From positions 1 through 33,661 of the forward strand of contig JAFBAN010000143.1 in assembly GCA_019247775.1 (NCBI GenBank): a DNA stretch of 33,661 nt, given 5' to 3'. The position numbers and the translations under genes are program-made. This document shows, one piece after another, positions 9,601 through 15,102 of this stretch. Below the pieces are notes generated by a model, which was given only the letters and a program-made list of their open reading frames with translations, was not told the origin of the DNA and searched no databases. Positions within the stretch are counted from its first letter, which is position 1. Every line of letters starts with the position of its first letter. The DNA is from Chitinophagaceae bacterium. Lineage in GTDB: Bacteria; Bacteroidota; Bacteroidia; Chitinophagales; Chitinophagaceae.

Positions 9601-9758
9601 GCGCGCAATTGCACCAGCCGCTCGCCATTGCTGTGATCGGCGGATTTGTGGTGGCCCTCCCGCTGTTGCTTATTGTATTGCCCAGCCTGATCCGGTGGGC
9701 TTACCGGAAAGGGCATCATACCAAAACTGTTCAGATTGTCTCCAAAAAGCCTGATTAG
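6684..9758 (+). CDS. RND-family efflux pump permease (AcrB/HAE1-like)
   Basis: At 1024 residues this is a full-length inner-membrane RND pump with the usual two-fold layout: a membrane helix near residues 10-30, a large periplasmic loop, a bundle of helices near 330-490, a second helix near 515-535, a second periplasmic loop and a last bundle near 850-1010. The proton-relay doublet Asp397-Asp398 is visible in IGLIIDDAIVVVEQ, matching the hydrophobe-exporting and general RND type. Substrates are not readable; I avoid calling it a metal pump because I see no specific metal-binding signature. It lies six bases after the adaptor gene and is followed 21 bases later by a PepSY-like gene, so six genes appear to be co-transcribed. 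Confidence 0.93.
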   Translation: MRPFFTSYKNPITVLMVIIIMGGLFAYTKMQTALFPEITFPKIKIIADAGQQPVKKMMITVTRQLENAIKQVPDLQKIRSTTSRGSCEISAYMDWDANIDISQQRIESKINEIKNTLPADIQITVERMNPSILPITGFSLESHVRSPIEMKLLAMYTIKPFLSQVEGVSEIRVIGGKQKEYWMVLNIQKMNTLGITPDIINTALSQTNFIKSNGYISDYRLLYLTITDAAVSSIDQLSNIVVSNNGRRVVLLKDIAEVQIQEAKEYVKINANGQEGILLAVIKQPNANLVSLSDRMDQKLKELRRIIPKDVTIAPFYVQADFVKDSIKSVTDSLLIGLALAIIVAIIFLRSLKASAVILVTIPVILCLAMICLYAMGQTLNIMTLGAIAAAIGLIIDDAIVVVEQIHRTHEEHPDEPTTVLVQKAIRYLLPAMIGSSLSTIVIFLPFVLMTGVAGAYFTVMTNTMIITLVCSFFVTWIFLPVIYLLFTRKAAEVSTKDKNLKPHAVHNQRWVGFFITRPVLSVLIVLGLGLSIVLIYPHLETGFLPEMDEGSIVLDYNSPPGTSLEETDRILRQVEKILVKVPEVAAYSRRTGTQMGFFITEPNRGDYLIQLKKKRDKSTEEVISDIRKQVEASQPALRIDFGQVIGDMLGDLMTSVQPIEVKIFGNDIPRLQQLSREVADIVTHVEGTADVFDGIVIAGPSINIEPNYAMLAQYGITPANLQFQLQSALEGNIAGTVYDRDQLTSIRLVYPGNKTLSVAGIQKTPVFLPNGQLLPIDHLANVHLVTGEAEIEREDLQSMGVVTGRLENRDLGSVIKDIQAAVSKKINLPQGYAIVYGGAYADQQQSFRELLMILITSSLLVFGVILFLYRDFRIACIILLIAVLGISGSYMGLYFTNTALNVGSYTGLIMIVGIIGENAIFTFLQFRESLKESNDVDQAIIYSISTRLRPKLMTALGAIIALMPIALGIGTGAQLHQPLAIAVIGGFVVALPLLLIVLPSLIRWAYRKGHHTKTVQIVSKKPD

Positions 9759-9779
9759 CTTTAGTTAAAATAAACAACC

Positions 9780-10196
9780 ATGAAAAAGATTTTTTTCTTC
9801 TGTGTTCTGTTTGTCGGGTTAACAGCGATAGCCCAGGAAGTAAAGCCACCGGCTGCTGCAAAATCGGCTTTCATGAAAGCCTACCCTGCTGCAACAAAAG
9901 TGAAATGGGAAAAAGAGAACGGCGCTTATGAAGTGACTTTTGTAAACAATGGCGGTGAAATGTCGGCGATCTATGATGCAAAAGGCGTACTCAAAGAAAG
10001 CGAGCACGAGATAAAACTGAGTGAACTGCCTGCACCGGTGATGACCTATATGAAAGCACACTACAAAGGCATTACGGTTAAGAATGCAGCAAAGATCACT
10101 AAAGCGGATGGCAGCATCAACTATGAAGCGGCGATCAAAGGAAAAGATGTGTTGTTCGACGCGAATGGAAAATTCATTAAGGAAGCGAAGGATTGA
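9780..10196 (+). CDS. PepSY-like periplasmic protein
   Basis: The 138-residue protein has a clear signal peptide (MKKIFFFCVLFVGLTAIAQ). It then has two repeats of the Bacteroidota PepSY-like fold: one around AFMKAYPAATKVKWEKENG and YEVTFVNNG, the other around YMKAHYKGITVKNAAKITK and YEAAIKGKDVLFDANGKF. Such proteins are secreted to the periplasm; their ligands are mostly unknown. It is last in the efflux operon, 21 bases after the pump and just before a strong terminator, so it may bind or sense whatever the pump or kinase handles. That role is inference. The length and layout are normal for the family. Confidence 0.85.
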   Translation: MKKIFFFCVLFVGLTAIAQEVKPPAAAKSAFMKAYPAATKVKWEKENGAYEVTFVNNGGEMSAIYDAKGVLKESEHEIKLSELPAPVMTYMKAHYKGITVKNAAKITKADGSINYEAAIKGKDVLFDANGKFIKEAKD

Positions 10197-10222
10197 TCCT
10201 GACTGGTTTAAAATCGATGGAT

Positions 10223-10252
10223 AGCCACCGGTGTTTGACCGGTGGCTTTTTT
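10223..10252 (+). terminator. Rho-independent terminator of the efflux operon
   Basis: A perfect 9-bp stem (AGCCACCGG with CCGGTGGCT) and a 7-base loop are followed by six T. It lies 27 bases after the PepSY-like stop codon and closes the operon that begins at 2282. Confidence 0.9.
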
Positions 10253-10634
10253 ATTGGCTGAACTTGATGCGATCATCCCCCAAACAGCCCCGTCTAGGCA
10301 GCATGTGCATAAGTTTTCACCCCCCCCATTTAAGAAAGGCGGTTTCATTTTATTACGCTACCTTACATCTACTTGTGATACCCCCTATCGGTCGGCCCCA
10401 CGTCACGGCGCGCGGTTCTTATAAGAGATAACATAAGTCTTTCACAGTTCCTGAACACACGAAAGATCATGTCTGCGAACCCCCGTTTACAGATATCATA
10501 CTTCCTGCACAAGACACGCGGTTTACCCTGCTTTTGAACCGGGCCCGGGTCCTGTATTCGTCTCACGCGCTAAAGGGCGCGCCGGTAAGCAATTGAAAAT
10601 TATGAGGGAATGGTAAGTCCGCGGATGGGCCTCG
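10253..10634. other. Intergenic region without a recognisable gene
   Basis: About 380 bp between the efflux operon terminator and the Xre gene. It contains a C8 run at about 10320-10327. Two overlapping short frames near 10231-10431 and one on the minus strand near 10369-10566 have no protein-like composition. I see no tRNA or other RNA fold that I can name. Confidence 0.5.
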
Positions 10635-10877
10635 CTATTTTACGGCGGCTTTGTGGAAATTGAGAAGATCGGTCGGCGATATTTCGAGCCCATAGGCCAG
10701 ATCGAGAATGGTGATCATGGTGATATTGATCAGGCCTTTCTCAATTTTGGAGATCTTACTGTTGTCGATGCTGCAGGCATAGGAAAGTTCCCGGAGACTC
10801 AGTCCCCGTTCCCTGCGCAGTTTTTCAAGATGCGCGCCGAATTTTTGCAGTACTGCCTGGTTCTTTTTGCTGACCAT
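10635..10877 (-). CDS. Small Xre-family helix-turn-helix regulator
   Basis: The 80-residue protein is a single helix-turn-helix domain. FGAHLEKLRRERGLSLREL gives the first two helices, the recognition region is around ACSIDNSKISKIEKG, and the closing helices are in TILDLAYGLEISPTDLL. Nothing else is attached, so it would act as a DNA-binding dimer without an obvious ligand domain. Single-domain regulators of this kind are common in Bacteroidota. It diverges from the small gene at 10993, with 115 bp between the start codons, and could control that gene or itself. No toxin-like partner is next to it on the same strand, so I do not call it an antitoxin. Confidence 0.85.
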   Translation of the reverse strand: MVSKKNQAVLQKFGAHLEKLRRERGLSLRELSYACSIDNSKISKIEKGLINITMITILDLAYGLEISPTDLLNFHKAAVK

Positions 10878-10992
10878 AACTAAAACGGCATGAAAGTCAA
10901 GAAAACTATCCGGATTCCAGCGGTCTTAAACGACCACGGGGTAAAACATATCGGAGCTTTCGCAACACGCTTTACTCACTCAAGATACGAAA

Positions 10993-11250
10993 ATGAAAAC
11001 ATCCCCCATATCGATACTGCAGGTGCCACTGGAAGAAGCAGGCGTTAGCGGCAGGCTAGCTGAAGCCGCCAAATCGCATGGCTATCATACACTTGCCGAA
11101 TTATTCCGCATGCCGGTTGCAGAATTGGTAGAGGCAGACTGGATCACGCCGCAGATTTGGACCCAGTTGCTGAGGCTTGCCGTGGCAATGCCCCCCACCG
11201 ACCGCGATACGCTCGAAACGGAGGATACCGAGCCTACGCCGGATCTTTAA
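10993..11250 (+). CDS. Small protein with an RNA-polymerase-alpha-CTD-like helix-hairpin-helix segment
   Basis: This 85-residue protein has no signal peptide or membrane segment. Residues about 7-62 (VSGRLAEAAKSHGYHTLAEL, then MPVAELVEADW) follow the pattern of helix-hairpin-helix folds such as the C-terminal domain of RNA polymerase alpha, where a 'cluttering helix, then L..L..M...EL' layout recurs. The tail is acidic (TLETEDTEPTPDL). I do not recognise the exact family and the fold call is tentative. If right, it could bind DNA or a protein partner. It starts with ATG and diverges from the Xre regulator; the intergenic stretch to the next gene contains a hairpin with T-tract at 11456-11496. 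Confidence 0.6.
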   Translation: MKTSPISILQVPLEEAGVSGRLAEAAKSHGYHTLAELFRMPVAELVEADWITPQIWTQLLRLAVAMPPTDRDTLETEDTEPTPDL

Positions 11251-11455
11251 AAAACTTTACATCTTGATCGGATCATTGGAGCGATCTTAGAGCCCCGACG
11301 ACCGGTTCATTTTACTTCATCTGGGTTATGGTTCCTTAGCAAACAGGCCTCGAAATGAGCCGGATCGGAACAGGGGTTTTTACCACTATTTTTATTTCGG
11401 AAACACGACTAAATTGCTCACAGGAATTCCAATCCGTTTGGATTTGGGACGAATA

Positions 11456-11496
11456 GCAAAAAAGCGTGCGACCGGGGGGACGCACGTTTTTTTTGC
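11456..11496 (+). terminator. Terminator-like hairpin, nearly symmetrical
   Basis: A CGTGCG/CGCACG stem (11465-11470 and 11481-11486) with a GA-rich 10-base loop is flanked by A6-7 on the left and T8 on the right, and further by GC on both sides, giving an almost continuous 15-bp dyad with one bulge. It could end transcription from either side. It lies 40 bases before the LuxR-type gene at 11537, so it may also act in that gene's leader. Confidence 0.7.
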
Positions 11497-11536
11497 GCCC
11501 TGGCCAACCTGATTTCGAGTCAAAGAATTTTGCAAC

Positions 11537-12193
11537 ATGATTAAAATAGCGCTGGTCGACGATCACGCAGTTACCAGGAGAGGAATAAAAGCCATACTTG
11601 AGTCGGCCGGAGATATTAAAGTGGTTCTGGAAGCATCCGATGGTCTCGAACTGATAAAGACCCTGGAAACCGGTATTGTTCTCCCTCAGCTGCTGATACT
11701 TGATATCAGCATGCCGTCCATGAATGGCTACGATACGGTAGATGCTGTAAAAAGGATCTATCCCGATATCCAGGTCCTGATCTTTTCCCTTCTTTCAGAG
11801 GAGGATTCCATTCTCAACATGATCACCCGGGGGGCCTGCGGCTATATTTCTAAAAGCGCTGATCCGTTGGTGCTGGTAGAAGCAGTGAAGGCAATCCACG
11901 AAAAAGGTTTTTACCTGCCCGACTGGTTGAAAAAAAGATACTTCGATCAACAAAACAGCGGGGAAAAACGCCCGGGGTTTTATGGACGCAATTTTCTTAC
12001 TGCCAAAGAGCTCGCTTTCATCAGGCTGGCCTGCAGTAATCTTACCTACCATGAGATAGCCGAACAGCTCAATGTAAGGCCCCGGACCGTTGAAAATTAC
12101 CGGGATAATCTCTTCGAAAAACTCGGTATTAATAACCGCGCGGCACTGGCGGTTTATGCTTTCCGCAATGGAATCGTGCCAATTCTTCCTTAA
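11537..12193 (+). CDS. LuxR/NarL-family response regulator (no adjacent kinase)
   Basis: The 218-residue protein has a receiver domain (about 1-120) with Asp8-Asp9, phospho-acceptor Asp56 in LLILDISMPSMNGY and the switch Lys in CGYISKSADP. A LuxR-type helix-turn-helix follows (about 148-210): FLTAKELAFIRLACSNLTYHE, split here as FLTAKELAFIRLAC and LTYHEIAEQLNVRPRTVENY. It should bind DNA when phosphorylated. No kinase is directly beside it; the nearest is at 13606, two genes downstream, and that one has its own LuxR-type partner at 14407. The two regulators are similar in layout, so this could be a second output of the same kinase. The 275-bp AT-rich region after it contains operator-like repeats. 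Confidence 0.9.
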   Translation: MIKIALVDDHAVTRRGIKAILESAGDIKVVLEASDGLELIKTLETGIVLPQLLILDISMPSMNGYDTVDAVKRIYPDIQVLIFSLLSEEDSILNMITRGACGYISKSADPLVLVEAVKAIHEKGFYLPDWLKKRYFDQQNSGEKRPGFYGRNFLTAKELAFIRLACSNLTYHEIAEQLNVRPRTVENYRDNLFEKLGINNRAALAVYAFRNGIVPILP

Positions 12194-12266
12194 CGGCTTC
12201 ATTAAAAATTCCCTTTCCTGAGCCCCGGTACGCGAACGACCCGGAAAGTTACCCCGGTTTTGTACA

Positions 12267-12322
12267 GGGTATAACTACCCCGTATTTGCACGGTATTTGC
12301 TGTCCATAATCACGGTATTTCA
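12267..12322 (+). promoter_or_regulatory. Operator-like repeat cluster before the 160-residue gene
   Basis: GGGTA-TAAC-TACCC (12267-12280) is a perfect 5-bp dyad. Overlapping and following it are three direct repeats: CCGTATTTGC (12280), CGGTATTTGC (12291) and CGGTATTTCA (12313). Their starts are 11 and 22 bp apart, i.e. one and two helical turns, so they lie on one face of the DNA. An extremely AT-rich stretch (about 12340-12415) separates them from the ATG at 12469. A LuxR-type regulator from this cluster is the natural candidate binder, by inference. Confidence 0.5.
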
Positions 12323-12468
12323 TTTTTTTTGCTTGTCTTATTGGATGGTTACCATAATATTATATATTTTTAATATATTTTATTAATTGATTTAAAATAT
12401 GTAAAATATTAAATCTCTACTAATAATAGCGAGGTTTAGGGTATTGTAACACCCTTAAAACAATCGTT

Positions 12469-12951
12469 ATGACCAAGCAGCAAAGCAAGACCCGGACCGG
12501 ACGTTTAGTTGACCGTAAACATGTCGACACCCTGATCCGCAACTACAAACTCAACAGATGGGTCCACAATACCAAAAGGCTGGGCAAACCTGATGCCCTG
12601 AGCGCCTGGTTCAGCCTGGAGACACTGAAAGAATTCCTGGAACTGGCCGAACAGCAGCAGGCAGACGGACTGAAAGTATACTATGGCGTTTATCCTGCCG
12701 ACTATTCCGAAAAGCCGGAGTATCGCGGAAGGCAGACGGTCGTATTCGTAGCCACAAAAGAAAAAACGAATGCAGCGGGCGCCACGGTAAACAAGGATAT
12801 CTACTACCTCAACGGATCGGAAGCACAGATACTGGCTTTCAATGAGGCGAGCCTCTGCCCTCCTAACTGCAGTCCTGATGGCAATGGCATCGACACAGAC
12901 GGTATAGGCATTACCATCTTCGAGAACGAAGGCACTATGCATGTGATCTGA
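12469..12951 (+). CDS. Uncharacterised 160-residue protein with CPPNC and DGNGIDTDG motifs
   Basis: I do not know a function for this protein. It has no signal peptide or membrane segment. The N-terminal third is basic (KQQSKTRTGRLVDRKHVD). A middle part reads ALSAWFSLETLKEFLELAEQ, with residues that follow (DGLKVYYGVYPADY, EYRGRQTVVFVAT) forming likely strands. The C-terminus carries Cys130-Pro-Pro-Asn-Cys134, then an Asp-rich loop at 137-144 that looks like a calcium- or metal-binding turn. I recall similar proteins, with a W-F-S and Y-P-x-D-Y pattern, as unnamed genes in Bacteroidota. The gene has an AT-rich promoter region with phased repeats, ends just before a strong hairpin, and is followed by a membrane protein, kinase and regulator. 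Confidence 0.75.
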   Translation: MTKQQSKTRTGRLVDRKHVDTLIRNYKLNRWVHNTKRLGKPDALSAWFSLETLKEFLELAEQQQADGLKVYYGVYPADYSEKPEYRGRQTVVFVATKEKTNAAGATVNKDIYYLNGSEAQILAFNEASLCPPNCSPDGNGIDTDGIGITIFENEGTMHVI

Positions 12952-12958
12952 ATAGATT

Positions 12959-12993
12959 AAATAACTCCTGTGTGCGGCACAGGAGTTATTTTT
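12959..12993 (+). terminator. Strong 14-bp hairpin with T-tract between cluster genes
   Basis: AAATAACTCCTGTG (12959-12972) pairs perfectly with CACAGGAGTTATTT (12978-12991) around a 5-base loop, and the T-run ends at 12993. It begins eight bases after the stop of the 160-residue gene and ends five bases before the ATG of the next gene. It should at least partly uncouple expression of the first gene from the membrane protein-kinase-regulator genes. Confidence 0.85.
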
Positions 12994-12997
12994 ACGC

Positions 12998-13645
12998 ATG
13001 CTACTTCCGTACGACGTAATAGTGCTGTTGATCAGTTTTCTGATAGCTGCAGTTGCCATCCGGCCGGACAGTCCACGCTACCTGCGGTATTTCCCGGTTT
13101 ATCTGGCACTGACCTCGATCGTTGAGATCATCGGCGCCACATCGCGGAGGACGCATGTGAACAACGCGTTGATGTATAACCTATCATCGACCGCCAGGAT
13201 CTGTTTTTTTATTTTTGTTGCCGCTGAGCTGCTTCGCGGAAAACCTGCTAAATTGGCTGGCACATTTCTCCGGGTTTTTCCGGTGCTGGCATTATTGAAT
13301 ATTTGTTTTGTTCAGGGGCCGCATCATTTCCATACCTATTCCTACATGCTGGGCTGCGTGCTGATCGACATACTCGGCATTCTTTATTTCGTGCAGCTTT
13401 TCAATCAGCCCGAGCCCGTTGAACTGGCGAAGCTGCCTGCATTCTGGATCATGATCGGCTTCATCTTTTATTTCACCTGTTCGATGTCCTTTCTCGGTCT
13501 GGCCAACTACATTTCGAGTTTACCACGTACGATTCGATTCCAATTAGTTAATTTGCTCTCGTTTATCAATACCCTGCTTTATATCCTGTTCGACATCGCT
13601 TTTTTATGCCAGCTGAATACCCGGAAGTTTATGTCCAATTCCTGA
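12998..13645 (+). CDS. Uncharacterised multi-pass membrane protein next to a kinase
   Basis: The 215-residue protein is hydrophobic throughout, with six or seven likely membrane segments (about residues 3-21, 31-46, 64-79, 88-104, 114-134, 146-168 and 182-204). It has no domain that I recognise and no soluble part large enough for a separate enzyme. Its gene overlaps the following kinase gene by 40 bases in a different frame, which implies translational coupling. The kinase has only one membrane segment and no evident sensor, so this protein is a good candidate for its membrane sensor subunit, by inference. The ATG at 12998 lies directly behind a terminator-like hairpin. Confidence 0.75.
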   Translation: MLLPYDVIVLLISFLIAAVAIRPDSPRYLRYFPVYLALTSIVEIIGATSRRTHVNNALMYNLSSTARICFFIFVAAELLRGKPAKLAGTFLRVFPVLALLNICFVQGPHHFHTYSYMLGCVLIDILGILYFVQLFNQPEPVELAKLPAFWIMIGFIFYFTCSMSFLGLANYISSLPRTIRFQLVNLLSFINTLLYILFDIAFLCQLNTRKFMSNS

Positions 13646-14400
13646 CTACGGTAGCGGTTACTCTGGTACTGATCGGCTGCATCGTAACCATATTACTGTC
13701 TTACCAGAAAAAAAAGATCCTGCAGCAGCAAAAGCTGGCTGCCTTACGTGCCGAATTTGAAAAAGACCTGCTGCAGACCAGGCTCGAGATACAGGAAGCC
13801 GTACTGAAAAATATCTCCATGGAGATCCACGATAATATCGGCCAGATCATGCTGCTCGCCAATATTAATGCCTCCCTGCTGCAGTCCATGTCTATGCCGC
13901 CCGGAGCGCCTGAACTGATCCAGGAAACAAAAAAACTCCTGTCAAAAGCCATCGAAGATATCACATCGCTGTCGCGCAGCCTTCATTCAGACAGGATCAC
14001 CGAGATCGGCGTTTTCAAAGCCATTGAAACAGAACTGGAATTGCTGGGCAAAAAAGGGCTGTTCGAAACCGAATTCAACATCGATCCCGAGGAGTTGCCT
14101 GGCGCATTGCCCAAAGAAAGCCAACTGGTGCTTTTCCGCATCTTCCAGGAGCTCTCGAAGAATATCATCAAACATGCAAAAGCCTCGAAGGTGACCGTAG
14201 CTATCAGAAAGCTGCCTGCAGGATTTACGCTCAGCGTTACCGACAATGGAGTAGGTTTTGAAACGGATGCCGCGCCGGCGCAGGGGGTGGGTATGCATAG
14301 TCTCAAAGACAGGATCAGGATGATCAATGGAAAAATAGAACTGGACAGTGCGCCTGGCCGGGGAACTTCAGTCAATATCTTTGTACCGCATCAACAATAG
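13606..14400 (+). CDS. NarL-partner type sensor histidine kinase with one membrane segment
   Basis: The 264-residue protein starts with a short periplasmic tail, one membrane helix (about 12-32), a basic coiled-coil-like stretch (KKKILQQQKLAALRAEFEKD) and a HisKA_3-like helix with His75 in SMEIHDNIGQ. The ATPase domain follows, with an N box around ELSKNIIKHAKA, the G1 box DNGVGF and the G2-type GVGMHSLKDRI. Kinases of this class phosphorylate LuxR/NarL-type regulators, and one lies six bases downstream. It lacks its own sensor domain. The overlap of 40 bases with the preceding membrane protein suggests the two are made together. The ATG at 13606 is needed to include the membrane helix; the next in-frame ATG is at residue 72. 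Confidence 0.9.
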   Translation: MPAEYPEVYVQFLTTVAVTLVLIGCIVTILLSYQKKKILQQQKLAALRAEFEKDLLQTRLEIQEAVLKNISMEIHDNIGQIMLLANINASLLQSMSMPPGAPELIQETKKLLSKAIEDITSLSRSLHSDRITEIGVFKAIETELELLGKKGLFETEFNIDPEELPGALPKESQLVLFRIFQELSKNIIKHAKASKVTVAIRKLPAGFTLSVTDNGVGFETDAAPAQGVGMHSLKDRIRMINGKIELDSAPGRGTSVNIFVPHQQ

Positions 14401-14406
14401 CGCAGT

Positions 14407-15060
14407 ATGCCGCATGTATCCAAAATATCGATCGCATTTGCAGATGATCATGCCATGCTGCGGAAAGGCTTGCTGAAATTATTATTGGTGCTGGGCGATT
14501 ATGAAGCTGTTTTCGATGTAGACAACGGCATGCAGGTACAGGAGCAGATGAGGAACCATAAGATCCCCGATGTGCTGATCCTCGATGTTAATATGGCGGA
14601 GAAAGATGGTTATGCCACCGCACAGTGGGTCAGTAAAAATTATCCGCAGGTAAAGATATTGGCGCTGTCGATGTTCAGCGATGAAGCAACGATCCTGAAA
14701 ATGGTCCAGTCAGGCGCTCATGGTTATATCACCAAGAATTCCGAGCCCGAAAAACTGAAGGAAGCGATCGACACGGTATACGAAAAAGGCGTTTATCTGC
14801 CTGAAAGTCTTTCACTCAAACTGATGAGCGGCATCCGCAACAACCTGCAGGAAACCGAAACCGCGGCTGCAGTCCTCACCGAAAAAGAAAAACTATTCCT
14901 TTCCCTGCTATGCCAGGAACTCACTTATCCCGAGATCGCCGAACGCATGTTCATCAGTCCACGCACCATCGACGACTACCGCAAGAATCTGACCCGCAAA
15001 CTCGGCGTCCGAGGTAAAGCCGGCCTCATCATCTATGCCATCAACAACAACCTAAAATAA
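14407..15060 (+). CDS. LuxR/NarL-family response regulator
   Basis: The 217-residue regulator has a receiver domain with Asp13-Asp14, phospho-acceptor Asp60 in VLILDVNMAEKDGY and the switch Lys in HGYITKNSEP. It also has a C-terminal LuxR-type helix-turn-helix: LTEKEKLFLSLLCQE, then LTYPEIAERMFISPRTIDDY. It lies six bases after the kinase gene and is surely its partner. It resembles the regulator at 11537 in length and layout, so the two may share the kinase or compete for sites. No terminator is evident between its stop and the convergent GH3 gene 42 bp away. Confidence 0.92.
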   Translation: MPHVSKISIAFADDHAMLRKGLLKLLLVLGDYEAVFDVDNGMQVQEQMRNHKIPDVLILDVNMAEKDGYATAQWVSKNYPQVKILALSMFSDEATILKMVQSGAHGYITKNSEPEKLKEAIDTVYEKGVYLPESLSLKLMSGIRNNLQETETAAAVLTEKEKLFLSLLCQELTYPEIAERMFISPRTIDDYRKNLTRKLGVRGKAGLIIYAINNNLK

Positions 15061-15102
15061 CTCCTCAAAAAAACTCCAGACTCCTGACTCCCAACTCCAG
15101 AC

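Noticed and set aside
2282..9758. Naming the efflux operon as a copper or silver (cus-type) system
   Set aside because: The gene order is similar, but the pump has the Asp-Asp proton relay of general RND pumps and I see no metal-binding signature in the adaptor or channel.
10635..10877. Xre gene as the antitoxin of a toxin-antitoxin pair
   Set aside because: No toxin-like gene lies beside it on the same strand, and the divergent 85-residue protein lacks any known toxin motif.
11336..11566. Minus-strand frame covering the hairpin before the LuxR gene
   Set aside because: It is read straight through a terminator-like dyad and shows no motif.
13606..13645. Possibility that the membrane protein and kinase are one gene split by a frameshift
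   Set aside because: The membrane protein continues to a natural end, the kinase has its own start and membrane helix, and a 40-base overlap in different frames fits translational coupling.
15061..15102. CTCCAGACTC repeats between the regulator and GH3 genes
   Set aside because: The copies are short and few, with no pairing or recurrence elsewhere in the window; I take it as local low complexity.
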